A stretch of DNA of 64,000 nt from Epiperipatus broadwayi (lineage: Eukaryota; Onychophora; Udeonychophora; Euonychophora; Peripatidae): positions 10,499,950 to 10,563,949 of the forward strand of contig JAQFVV010006215.1 in assembly GCA_028023455.1 (NCBI GenBank), read 5' to 3'. Numbering within the stretch: the stretch's first letter is position 1; each line of letters opens with the position of its first letter. The notes beneath the pieces are model-generated. The model was not told where the DNA came from and searched no databases. It saw nothing but the letters and a program-made list of their open reading frames with translations. Positions 48,119 through 59,753 of this stretch are shown here, piece by piece. A program made the translations under genes and the position numbers.

Positions 48119-50537
48119 GGTAACTGGACCACCGTACAAAACCCTTTAAACCTTGGTTATAACTATTTCCTGATGAGCATATTGTAGGAAGGAACCATCG
48201 ATTGGATTTTCCCAATACTGATGTCAACCCCCCTACAACAATATTTTCTGCTCATCAGAGTATGTGGTACCATAGAGACTGAGAGACACCTAGAAATTTC
48301 CGGATTTGGTTTCCCAAATGGTGCCACTAGAGTTCCATCTCACTACAACCTGACTTACCTAGGTCTAGTTATGCCAGACATAGCTCAGAAGGCATGAAAT
48401 TCTCGTGAACAAGTGCAATGAATAACAAGTGATACAACATGAACAACTGTATTGGTTTTATATAACAATAAATTTATTTAACAATATTTATTTCCATAAC
48501 AATGTTTGGATCATCAATCTGCCACAGTTATTTTGGTTGCATCAATATTTGAATAATAATTCTATAAAAGTTTTTTACTAGTTCATGTTTGACACTGTTC
48601 ATATTTGGGGTCCCATTTTCCTGTATGCGCATATATACTCCTAGGTTAGATGGATCACTTATGATATATTTATCCGTGGTATCCATTAATCCTTATGTTA
48701 TGATTCTCATATAGAATATTATTCTGATCCAGGTACAGATATATTTTACTTAGAAGCATTTTCAATTCCTTCAGGCTTAGATGTATATTATATCTCAGCA
48801 TTTGTAATTATTTCACATATAAACAGATTTGGTATACTAGCGTTTATAATTCATCCAGATACACATCTCAGCATTTGTAATTATTTCACATATAAACAGA
48901 TTTGGTATACCAGTGTTTATAATTCATCCAGATACAAGCACATTTTATATGTGAGCGTTTGCAATTTATTCAAGTACAGACATCTTTGGTATATAAACAG
49001 TTATAATTTATTCGGACATAGTCAGATTTTATTTATGAGCATTTATAATTTCTTTAGTTATAGCTGTATGTATATAGTATCTCAGCATTTTTAATTCTTT
49101 CATATATAAACATATTTCATATCTCAGCAATATAAGCAGTTATAATCCATTCAGATAAAGAGGTATAATATATGCAAGCCTTTAATATTTATTTAGTTTA
49201 TAATTTATTTAGTTATAGCATATATAATAGCTCAGCATTTCTAATTTTTCCAGGTATAAACTTATTTGTATATCAACAATATAAATAGTTATAATTCATT
49301 CAGATAGAGATGTTTATTATATGCAAGTCTTTAATATTTATTCAGATATAGATGTATACGGTATATAAACAATTATAATTTATTCAGATATAGTCATATT
49401 TTATTTATCAGCATTTGCAGTTTATTTAGTTATAAGTATTCATTTTTATTTTTATTTTAATTCAGATGTATATGCATATAAAAAGATAATCATTTACAAT
49501 TTACCTTATTAAAAACGCCTTTTGATTATAGACATTTAAGACATTTATGTATTTATGATTTATCACCAATAAAACTTATTTTCACAGCTATAGTTATTCA
49601 TGATTTATTTTAAGAAAGACATTTTGTTTTTGTTTTTTTATAAACACATATAAGTATTTAATATTTCATGAAATAGTTACCTTCATTTTATCCGGTGTGT
49701 TCGTCCACTTCCGGTTACTACTGCATTTCAAAAAGATGTCGATTTATTTAAACTGAATGGCATTATTTACTTTCCACGATATTCATTCAGGCAGGCTTGG
49801 AGATCCATGGCGATAGACAGAGAGGAAGCTATTATGGATTAGCCTTTCATTCTTATGATTTCCTTATTAATACTTTCTTTTTTAACATCAGCAGTATGGC
49901 TGTAAATATTATATTCCAAGGTGAGTCTGCATTAAAGTCAGTTGGCAACTAAACAGTTAAGCAGCACTGAGACAAAACTCTGGAACCTTTTTAACTCTAA
50001 CTTTTTTTAACTCCCCTTTGTGTACTTCAACTCCATTATTTATACCCTGATCTATTCTCTGGATTGATTCGGCAGCACTCCCACTGTATCTGATTTGTTA
50101 CTCAGCTTTCATTTAAGCCCGAGTGCTTTTCTCTTCTTGATGATTGGATCACTACTTTTAGCAGGACAGATAAGGAATCGTGTGGATTAAGCCATGTTTT
50201 CCAATTTGATAAGTTTGCCTCAAGTGATTATTATACTTTGTACAACAATATCGTTTCAAAATTTAAAAATATAATATTTTAATAAATGCCAGCTTTAAAT
50301 AAATATTTAGAGAAGTATTTATATCATAATTTAAAATTATAAAAATCAACAATGAAGGTTTATCTCTATTTTCTCTCAATTATAGAAAATAATGATTTTC
50401 TTTTAAATTTAAACTTTTTGCTTTATTTTTTTTTTAAAAAAAAATAGGATCAACTTCTTTCATATACTCTGCCTTTCTGTAGGTGGAAGGGTAAAATAAA
50501 TCTTAGAATACATACATGAAACAGAGTTTCTGTTTCA
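48119..50537 (-). repeat. 5' LTR of the gag-only element (shorter copy)
   Basis: About 2.42 kb. Its minus-strand 5' end is at 50537 (TGAAAC) and its inner end at 48119, where the terminal CA has become CC. It lacks the 400-bp duplication of the other LTR. Just inside, the minus strand reads ttactcgccctattgtgagg, which does not start with the usual TGG of a tRNA primer site, so priming is unclear. Confidence 0.75.
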
Positions 50538-50607
50538 ATATATATATATGATATATAGGTGATTTGCTATAATATTTATTATTCTGTCATTTTTCTGCTG
50601 TAATATA

Positions 50608-52600
50608 TTGTAATGGGATGGGGATCTCAGGATGGTAATCTGGGTCTTGGAGTGATGGCAAAGTCATCATCACCAAATAAAATAAGATATTTCAAATAAT
50701 ATTAAAGTAATGATAATAAAGTAAAATGTTATTGGATGATATTAAAGTAAGAGATTAAAATTAATAAAAAATATATAAGCAATTTTATATATTAAAAGAG
50801 CATGAGAGATCTAAAAAACTCTGTGAGATCATCCAGCTTAACCCCTTACAGTAACTAATATTAATTAAATCAACCAGCTTTATCAATAAGTATTACTCAA
50901 AATAACCATTCATCATCATGAAATGTGACCGGATTTGAAATGGGTCTTCCTGTAGACCAAGCTAACTATTGAAGTTAGCCTGATCTACAGTTTGTCAGCT
51001 TGAGCAAATTATTTATGCATAACTGGGATGCACCAGCTAAGTGTTCATCCATCAGAATACTAATTATCAAAACAATAATGCTGGGATATTAAAATATGCT
51101 TATCGTCATGAATGCTCTGGCCACCTAGTACCATTAATGTACTGGCCAACTATAAACTTACTTTCTAATAGACTAAACTAAATAAAATGTAGTGCAGGGG
51201 CTTTAAAAAATATCTTATGGATGTCCCTTAAGCACTAAATACATCCCCATTTATATATCAGTCCATTATGCACGAATCTAGCTCAGAGAACATAAGCTCT
51301 ATTATTGTTACAATGATTAAGATGATGATGCAATACATAATATACTCTAAAAACTATTTAGAATTAACTCACTGGAATAATTTTAACAATTGAATTCAAG
51401 TTTATTAACAACAATAAAAATTTGTTTATACACATACAAGTTTTCTGATTTTGATTACTATACAAAATTCAATTTATTACATTGTGGTTTACATTTATGT
51501 TCCATTAGGTTTACTTAAAACCCATTCAGCACACAGTCATATAGCTTGATATAAAATGAACATGTTTGAATTGATATTTAATAATTTAAAAACAATTAAA
51601 ATTTACATACGTGTTATACTTGACAAGCATTGATCCATATACGCACACGTACATGTGTGTGCTTGTAATTTCTGAACATATTTGACTTGTTACAAAATAA
51701 ACATTTTTAATTGTCATTTTTTTACATGGGTTTACATATATGTACTAATAGGCATATCTATAGGATATATTAATCTATTTACATAACATATTTGAATTTA
51801 TCAAAATAATAGAATTACATAAATTTTTATCTAAACGTGTCTTTCCGACACATGTTTGCACATAGAATACAGTGCATTTGATGACTACTTCAATCATCAT
51901 AAAATAATAAATACATGATTAAACTTTTCATTTGTATAAAAAATACTATAAATGATTAAAATTTTACATATGTGTGTGTGTGTGTATTTCATTTTTGTCA
52001 AAATAAAATTATTAATTTTGCAGTACTTAATTAATTTTTGATTTAACTTATATGTTGTGCACGTAGGAATGTATAGGCACATTGACATTTATATTATATA
52101 TTTTAATTTATCGTAATAATAAAAGTTATTCAATATATATTTTCCATAAATAATTCCTTGGTTAGAATACATTAAGAGTATATAAAATTCATATATACAT
52201 GTGTATCTCTAAAAATATAGATGATATTACTTAAAATTATTAGTTTCTCTTTTTTTAATCAATCAAAGTATTTTCTTTCCCCTCCTTTAAAATATTAATT
52301 TCTTGACCACTGATATAAGTTAAATAATCCAGCAGGTATATTTTATTATTTAATACTTTTTGACAGATTACTCAAAAAAGATTTGTTTTAAAATTTTTCA
52401 TTTAAAAAAAAAAAATAGAAGCAACCTTTAACAGATTATGTTAATTAATTATTACATTTTAGAATAATATGGAATCATCTATTGTTTACTGTTTGATTTC
52501 TTATTTTTAATTCAAGCACAATTATTTGCTGATATTTTTTAATGTAAGTTTTAGGAAAGAAATTATTTAAAATTTCATTATCATTATATATAACATTACT
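50608..52600. repeat. dispersed repeat family Y, copy 1
   Basis: It starts near taatgggatggggatctcag and shares ordered blocks with 57405-59000: atatataagcaattttatat, a gagatc-rich stretch, ccattcatcatcatgaa, atgctgggatattaaaatat, ctctggccacctagtaccat, taatgtactggccaa, aaatgtagtgca, acatccc-atttatat and acaattgaat-aagtttatt. No coding capacity is seen. Size and TATA-poor structure would suit solo LTRs of a family related in layout to the gag-only element. Confidence 0.65.
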
Positions 52601-52639
52601 CACCATCAGCTGTGTATATACATTTATCTGTGCTTCTCT

Positions 52640-52960
52640 GCATATAGATACATCAGTATATGTATAACGATTTCTTCATTGAGCTGATAGACTTTGGGCA
52701 AGCTGGTAGGCTGACTTGTCATCATCAGGATAGCATAATTCAGGTGTGGTTGGCATTCTCTCTTCTGTTTAGGATTGTTCCAGACAAGTTAGCTGTTTTC
52801 TCAGAACCTATTTGTAGCTATGAACTACAAAGAAGTTGACCCTTATCCTCCATGTGAATTCAAACTCCACCATTGAACTGTAGAACAGCTTCTTCCTTGC
52901 ATTTTTACATCCTCATTGTAGTTAATTAAAAACTTTTTTTATCTGTCTATCCTGTTGAAA
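52640..52960 (-). repeat. possible tRNA-derived SINE fragment
   Basis: On the minus strand gttcaatggtggagtttgaattcac resembles A-box and B-box-like words, and the region is richer in GC than its flanks. Further inside, cctgatgatgacaagtc resembles the TGA-N-GA motif of the Penelope tails. Ends are not definable. Confidence 0.3.
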
Positions 52961-53448
52961 GCAAGTTTGACAGTTTTATCAAAGTGTGATATACAAAGAT
53001 TTCTCCATAAATAGAAATTTACCAGTTAATTAAAAGATTTCAAAAATACCATACTTGATTTTTTTTTAATTTCAAAAAGAATTCAATATTATTTAGACCT
53101 TTTTAAATATTTTTATTTATAATTTTTTTTCTGTTTTAAATCCAGAATTATTTAATCCTTTACAGTTATTATTATTACCAGTGAATGTAGAAAAATATCT
53201 ACAAAAATATGTCTGTGTTTATTTCTACTTTTCCTTTACTTTATGTATATGTATGTGCACTCACACAATTATGTTGTTGTGTCCCATGTAACCCAAACTA
53301 GTTGCAATATAATAACAAGATATTTAAAAAATTTTATTAATTATATTTATTTTAAAGAATATAAATCACAATGTAATGTTTTAAGACTGAATAATGCAGC
53401 ATAAAAATGATAACAAAAGTATGTGAAGTATTTGATATTGCAGATTTA

Positions 53449-53800
53449 AAACAGGCAAAAATCACTATACGTATTGCTATGCACAGCAAGCTAGAGTAAT
53501 CAATGGATTCCAAAAGGCTTGTGCATAAAATCCCCATCTAGTGCCTACTCATCCAATATCCCCAGACTAGTTTCTGGCTTGTGGCCTTCGTCAGTGAGGA
53601 GCCTTGGATCTGAGAGCACTGCACCTAGATCTTAGGATCTAATGCAACCCTCCAGCAGCCACCTTTTATCTCCACTTAACTACAAAACTACAAGTCTTAA
53701 ACTGAAAACACCTTGCTGTGTGTGGCAATATGTATAGTGAGTTTTGCCTGTTTTAACAATAGTTATACACAAGCATAAGAAGTGGCTGTCATGTGATGTT
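53449..53800. mobile_element. 352-bp element with inverted ends and 14-bp flanking repeats
   Basis: ATATATTGCAG-like flanks are exact: atattgcagattta occurs at 53435-53448 and 53801-53814. Inside, acaggcaaaaatcactatac at the left is mirrored by the reverse complement of gtatagtgagttttgcctgt at 53730-53752, and both continue to agcaag. The centre holds, on the minus strand, CTGACGAAGGCCACAAGCCA followed by GAAAC. Long flanking duplications suggest target-primed insertion, while the inverted ends suggest a DNA element; the class is open. Confidence 0.6.
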
Positions 53801-53814
53801 ATATTGCAGATTTA

Positions 53815-54136
53815 CGAGATATTGAATTAGAAGGTTCATCTTTAGCAAGATCTAAACAAAAGATTTATATCCTAATTAATTTAATTTAATAAATTAACTA
53901 AATTATATAAGAATAAATAATACCACTTGAACCAAGTTAATAACTATATGATTGGCAAAGTGAATTCATTTGCTAAAATTGTTAAGTGGTAATTAAAATT
54001 GATCAGAAACTTATGTGATAAAATGTCTTAATAAGTATGTAAATGAAAACATTATATTTCATCTATTCTGTTTATAAAAAGAAAAAAAGTTTGTTTTTTA
54101 ATTAATAATAATAACGAATGTGATAATTTAGAAATT
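53815..54136. other. intronic AT-rich DNA
   Basis: A short open stretch follows the right flanking repeat (DLRDIELEGSSLARSKQK after atattgcag). It is treated as a finding, not a gene. Nothing else was seen. Confidence 0.4.
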
Positions 54137-54486
54137 ATCAATTCAGTTTACATAATAAAATGTTTGAATTGTATTAAATCAATTCAGTTTACATAATAAA
54201 ATGTTTGAATTGTATTAAAAATAAGAGAGAGCTGTCATATGTTGGGACTACAAAAAATAAATTAGAAACTAGATTAAAACAGCATTTAAGTGATAAAAAT
54301 TTTGCTATTTGTAATCATATGAATAAATTTAAACATAGAGATTTTGAAATAAAACCTCTAGAATGTATAAAATCATATCATGAAAGAATAATAAAGGAAG
54401 GAATTTATATTAGTGAAATTAAGCCTGAATTGAATAGAATGTTAATAGAAAAGAAAATAATAGATTTGTTAATTAAATGTTTTTAG
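54137..54486 (+). pseudogene. Penelope-like element, GIY-YIG endonuclease domain
   Basis: From 54181 the frame reads NSVYIIKCLNCIKNKRELSY followed by VGTTKNKLETRLKQHL. VYI...SYVG is the GIY-YIG catalytic pair, T-x-x-x-L-x-x-R-x-x-x-H supplies the conserved Arg, and the C-x2-C inside the motif is the insertion typical of Penelope endonucleases. The domain continues HMNKFKHRDFEIKPLECIKS, ERIIKEGIYISEIKPELNRM and stops at TAG (54485-54487), with the catalytic Glu in IIKEGIYI. A 41-bp tandem duplication (54137-54177 and 54178-54218) falls on the VYIIKC codons and shifts the frame of anything upstream. No Penelope RT precedes it, so the copy is 5'-truncated. Confidence 0.82.
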
Positions 54487-54830
54487 GTTATTTTTGGATG
54501 GGTATATAAATGTAAAAATTTTTGGTAAAGTTTTGAGATTGTTTGTAATAGAAAGGGTGACAGATAACAAGTATTTTTTAGCATTTTTTAATTTTTGGAT
54601 TTGTTTGGAATATATGATATTTATTATTATATATTTGTATTTTTCACTTTGCCTTGAAAAAGACTATTATAAAATAATCGAAATGTTGGTGTGTAGTTAT
54701 ATTATGATAATATCATATAAAAATCAAATTTTAAGAAATTTGGTGTATTCATTTATATTTATTGAAAGTTATGAACTATTTTTGAAAAGAAAACTGTATA
54801 GATGATATTTCAAATTCAACAATTAAAAGA
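54487..54830 (+). repeat. 3' tail of the Penelope-like element
   Basis: After the GIY-YIG stop codon the + strand contains cttgaaaaagactattataa and then ataatcgaaatgttgg (54651-54688), the same TGAAAAAG...CGAAA layout seen in the other Penelope tails of this window. The open frame 54494-54805 spans it and has no protein family signal. Confidence 0.5.
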
Positions 54831-57219
54831 ATAATATAACTAATTAATTTGGTTAGAATTTATTAATGTTGAATGGTGATCTAATTTTATTTATTTTATA
54901 ATTCCTATTCTAGTATTAAGCATTTTAAGATCATTATAAAAAGATTATAAACAAGATCTGCCCTAGAACATTTAGATGGTTTGAAATTTATTGTAATGTT
55001 AAAAAAAAAAAAAAACAGCATTTACTTTGCCAACAAAGATTATTTGATTTGCAATGTAATATAATAATGAATCACTAATTAATTACACTCAAAGACAGTT
55101 GATGGGATTGTTTTACAATAATATATATTTAATATATATCAGTAAAAGCCAGTCAACACTTAGACAATATCAATAACAATCCACACTTTTAAACTGTTGT
55201 CAAAGCAACCTCCTTTTAACAATAAAGGTGGTATCCCACCTTTATTAATGGTCCAATATATTTGTATAGACACTAAAGATTGTAACTTAACCACAGAAAT
55301 TGAAATTATTAATATAAAGAAGTTTAAATAAACCTTTTTTAAACAGGTAAATATAACCTATTCTGAATGCAGACTAGTAAATACTCAATTATAACATTAT
55401 AAATTGCAATTATAATTTTCAAATTGCACCCAAAGTATTACTTAAATAATAAGTATAATAATACTCAATGCTAAATAGGTTTATAAGTAATTATGCAAAA
55501 TCAGTCCGTACTTAGATAATATCAATAACAATCAACAATTTGACAACCTCCTTTTAATATCTATATATATATATTCTTCAGAATTATTAGTTGATTATTT
55601 GTACAGCAATTGAAAAGAATAATTTGATTACCATCTAATTATTATTTAATTTGTCTAGAATCCAATATTTTTGTAAATTAATTAATTAAAAGTTAATACA
55701 TTCAAATATTCCTGGAAAATGGTCTAGATAATGATGAATATAAGTTTCTGGATTTAATAAAAAACTAGTGCATAAATATAAAATATAAATCTAATAATAT
55801 TATCAAAATATACTATCCTCTCTGGCAACAATAATAGTTATTAATATTGAATTTCAAAAATCTTACACTTTTTACTTTTCAGCAAAAAAACTTTTATTAT
55901 TGATTAATAATAGTTATTATAGGTTTTTTTCTTTGGAAAAAAATAAATTACTTTCCACATAAAAGTAATTCTAAGATGCCTTATATGATAGTTATGCAAA
56001 TTGATTTTAATGCACAACATTGAATGTTTCTGACATGTTTTTTTTTTCATTTGCATGAATCACCATCTTAATTTACTAAATGTCAATGTTGAAGGATGTA
56101 ATATCTTTCTTTAATAATATTAGCTATATTAATTTACTGTTTTTCATTTCTTTAACTTTTTTGGTCTAAACTTTCTATTAAAACTTTAAAAAAAATATTT
56201 TGGTCCTTTTTCTACGTCTTTTTTATGTCATCAAAATCAGCATTCAACAAATAAGATATGGTTTTAGTAATCTATTGGTTTATTTTGTTATTCAATTCCA
56301 GATTTTAAAGTCTCACCATAACTGATCTTTTATCAAATTAAATATAAATAATTTTAAGCACAGTCACATTTCTCTCTTTAGCTTAATTCTAACAGAGTAA
56401 CCAGCAAAATAGAATATCAAGACTCAATTTCATCATCATTATTAATGCAGAAAACTTATTTTCAGAACTTCCCATAATAATTTCAAAGTAATTATAGAAT
56501 TCAAGAAATGGCTTGATTTTTATTTTATTTTTAATACTTCAACCTTTAGCATATTCACACAAACTATGAATCTCAGTTAATGCTAAATGTGTTATTTCAT
56601 TTTATGATAACTCAAAAGACATTCTGAGGAAAAATTTTAAAAAGTAAAAATCTCTTGATCTATTGAATGAAATTGCTATTGCTCAATCTTTTACTTATAC
56701 ACTGAATGGCACTTATTCTCCTGATCAACATGTCACACATTTTTAAAATAAACTTAAGAGCTTAAATTAAGCTTGTGCTTTGCCAAACATGAAATATTTT
56801 AAAGTAACTTAGATATTGAGATAGAAAAGATCTATCTCAATGTATTGTCAATTGATACCTGTTAGTGGATCACAAAATTTGTAAAGAATATACATTCAAT
56901 TTATTTATGCTTTCAACATTTCTAGGATAATATATTAAATATTTATTTCAAAATCACAATCATTAATGAATTGTTATAAAAGCATATGGAGTTATTTCAT
57001 TTATATATACAGTAAATGTGTATAATCAATTCAGCATAAATATACTATTTCACAATTTATTTCTATTTAATTATTTATGATTAATATTTAAAAACGTGTA
57101 TCTTGATATTATTATTGTTCTTGCAGTACATAAAACTTAAAATAAATAATAATTTTCCTTTTTTTTTTTTTTTTTTTGTTAATCTATTATTTTTGTAATT
57201 TTTTTTTTTTTTTTTAAAG
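54831..57219. other. intronic AT-rich DNA with a short local repeat
   Basis: The phrase gacaatatcaataacaatc (55163-55181) recurs with small changes near 55518-55536, each followed by a gtcaaagcaacctccttttaa-like stretch. This points to a weak duplication of about 350 bp. Otherwise nothing was recognised up to the T tract before exon d. Confidence 0.4.
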
Positions 57220-57279
57220 CGCGAACAAGAAATCGTAAAAGTTCTGGGTATACTGAGTCTTCTAATGATCATTCACGGA
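57220..57279 (+). CDS. ARID4: ARID4-like gene, internal exon d (basic, Ser-rich)
   Basis: This 60-nt exon follows a very long T tract ending in taaag and precedes a consensus gtaagt donor. Joined to the G left by the previous exon it reads ARTRNRKSSGYTESSNDHSR and ends with one spare base, again phase 1. The phase match, the strong polypyrimidine tract and the perfect donor support it as a real exon. The peptide is basic and Ser-rich with no recognised domain, as expected for the disordered middle of an ARID4 protein. It lies 21 kb from the preceding exon. Confidence 0.78.
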
Positions 57280-57404
57280 GTAAGTACATTTAATAGATTT
57301 TTAAAGAAAGTTAGGTCCACAAACTTCTAACATTTATAAAAACTGATCGATATGCCTTTTTGATAAATTATCAAATTCACGAAGAAAAATGAATGTATTA
57401 TAAC

Positions 57405-59000
57405 AGGATGGGGATAACAAATAAAGGTGATAGTGGGGTGATGGAAAAATCAATCACTAACCCCAGTAAACATATTTTAAGTAATGAAATTTAATAACAA
57501 TATAAATAATGAACAATATCAAAATATAGATGTATTATAAGATATAAGTAAGAGATATTAAAAAATATACATAATTATTATTGGTAAAGATATTAAAGTG
57601 AGAAGATATTAAGTAATGTTAATATCCAAAAATATATATAAGCAATTTTATATATTCAAGAGCATAAGATCTCAGAGAGATCCGCCTGCTGCTCAGTAAT
57701 GAGATCAGCCCAGTTAACTCCTTAAAGCAATTTAAAAATATCATTAACCATAAATCCCCCAGCATTATAATAAGTAAAAGTAAGTATAAGTATAAACAAT
57801 ACTCAAAAGAAATAATCATCCATCATCATGAATGATCCATCAGTCAAACTGCATCAGAATACATACGAATCAAAACAATGCTGGGACATTAAAACATGCT
57901 TATTATCATCTAGGCTCTGGCCACTTAGTATCATTAATGTACTGGCCAATTAAAAACTTAATTTCTAAGACTAAAATAAAATAAAATGTAGTGCATGTGT
58001 TTTAAAGAATATAATCTTAACACCATACTAGGACAATGTCATACTGGAATGCCCCTTGCACTAATAATACATCCCTATTTATATAATCAGCCATTATGCT
58101 TGAATCTAACTCAGAAGAACGCAACCTCAAGTACTGTGCTGGTGACCAAGAGATGATGGCATACAATTTTTAACAATTGAATAAGTTTATTAACAACAAT
58201 AAAAAAATGATATTAAAGTCTCTAGATTAAGGCTATACGCATATCAATTAAACCTTCTGATTTTGATTAACATATAATAAAAAAATAAATCACATTGTGA
58301 TTTATATATATGTGATTTACAAAATTCAAGTTATTACATTGATTTGCATATATGTTCCAATAGGTTTATTTAAAACCAGATGGCACATATATATAGGGGC
58401 GCAGATGCCATTTTACTATTACATGAATATATTTCAATTGACATTTAAATAATTAAATGATTAAAATTTCAGTTAAATGATATAAATTTTATAATAACTA
58501 ATTCCCTTTTGAATATATATAAATTCACATAAAAAAAATAATTCTCTCATTACTATTTAAAGTTTCTTTTTTCTTCAAAAAAAATCAAATCAGTATTTAA
58601 CTGATTATTGTTAATTAATTACAAACATCTTTAAATCCAAAAATGTCTCTTTTGCCTTTAAAACCAGATGGCCAATGAATTATTCTTGACTCTTAATTAT
58701 AATTCAAGCAAAAGTACTTACTTATATTCTTTTTTAAAAAAATAAAATAAAACTTGTCTATGAATATCATTACTTTTAGATTTTGACTCAAGAAAATTAT
58801 TTACTTGTTTTATTTTAAGGTATGGGTTATAATGTCATTTTAAGGAATAGTAAAATAATTTCTTTACAAAATATATAAAATTGCTATGTCCCTTTTAGAT
58901 ATGTGACTCAAATTATTCATTTGTTTTACTTTAAGATATAAATTTAAAAGTCATTTTAATGATTTTAAAATAACTCACCAGCTATTGAAGCAGTCACTCT
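57405..59000. repeat. dispersed repeat family Y, copy 2
   Basis: It shares the ordered blocks listed for 50608-52600, beginning acaggatggggataacaaat and including aatgctgggacattaaaaca, ctctggccacttagtatcat and taatgtactggccaa. Both copies are in the same orientation and differ by many indels. Confidence 0.65.
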
Positions 59001-59535
59001 TTAGTCAGAGTGAGCTTCATGTTCTCTGTCCTAAAAACTAACAATCTACAAGGGTTCAAACCCAGCAATTATATTTAATGTACTAACATTGCTATCACCT
59101 ACTACATGGCAATGTATGTATATATTTAAAATATGCTAAAACTTTATTATATAACATTTTAGAATTTTGATTTTAATTCTTTTGAATATTGTGGGAAATT
59201 TTTTTAATCATGTAAAGTTTGTCATTTTGTAAAAATTATTTGCATTTAATTTCATTTTGTAAGAAAATAAAAGAAATAAACAAGATGGCAGGTTCATATT
59301 AATCCATTGTAAAGTTTTGCTTCACTAATTAAATATTTTAAAAGCTCGACTTTCATTAATTAAAATATTGTTTCCTTATCAAAGTTTTTTTTTTTTTAGG
59401 TTTTAACTAAAAATATTTAGCTAATGAAATATTTTTGTTTTATTTATTTTAACTTTAAATTATTTCAAGCTGGAATGTGATTTGAACCTTTTCAGCTTCT
59501 TATATTTTGCTTTTAACTAAGAATGGACTGAAGTA
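59001..59535. other. intronic DNA with a B-box-like word
   Basis: acaagggttcaaacccagca (59050-59069) resembles a tRNA T-arm and could be a SINE scrap. The remainder is AT-rich and unremarkable. Confidence 0.35.
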
Positions 59536-59597
59536 GAATTTATTGTCTTATCTGCCTATGGGCAAATGAACCAAGGCATCCCTATTATCGTTGGGGA

Positions 59598-59612
59598 CAT
59601 ATAAATAGAGTA
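59598..59612 (+). promoter_or_regulatory. TATA-like promoter element in a GC-richer block
   Basis: The sequence acatataaatagag stands out in a block of balanced composition (about 59540-59930). It is followed after about 30 nt by a pyrimidine-rich stretch typical of a start site. It could be the U3/R part of a decayed LTR or a genuine promoter inside the host intron. No partner LTR was seen in the window. Confidence 0.3.
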
Positions 59613-59753
59613 GATTGGAGATAAGAGCTCTTTTCTAATCGCTCGTTGAGTTTTTCCATTCGTTCTTTCACAACAAGAATAATCAGAAAGAATATAGCAG
59701 GATAAAGAATGTCAGTTGAGTAGGGGCCAAACCATCTTTCCTGTGTTTCTCAG

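Larger units (their letters stand above)
42777..50537 (-). mobile_element. gag-only LTR retrotransposon with 2.4-2.8-kb LTRs (TR-GAG-like)
   Basis: Two long direct repeats flank about 2.5 kb of internal DNA. On the minus strand the repeats start TGAAACAGAAACTC and end GGTTACA, giving TG...CA ends. A run of G (minus strand, 45617-45636) sits just before the 3' LTR as a polypurine tract. The interior encodes only a coiled-coil Gag-like protein, with no protease, RT, RNase H or integrase trace. Bases atat flank both outer ends, a weak target duplication in AT-rich DNA. It would need proteins from a partner element. Confidence 0.75.

Noticed and set aside
42777-50537. Segmental duplication as an explanation for the two long direct repeats
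   Set aside because: TG...CA ends, a purine tract beside one repeat and a Gag-coding interior fit LTRs better, although a duplication is not formally excluded.
51970-51990. Short direct-repeat clusters as a CRISPR-like array
   Set aside because: These are simple (tg)n and (at)n runs; no spacer-repeat periodicity exists anywhere in this eukaryotic window.
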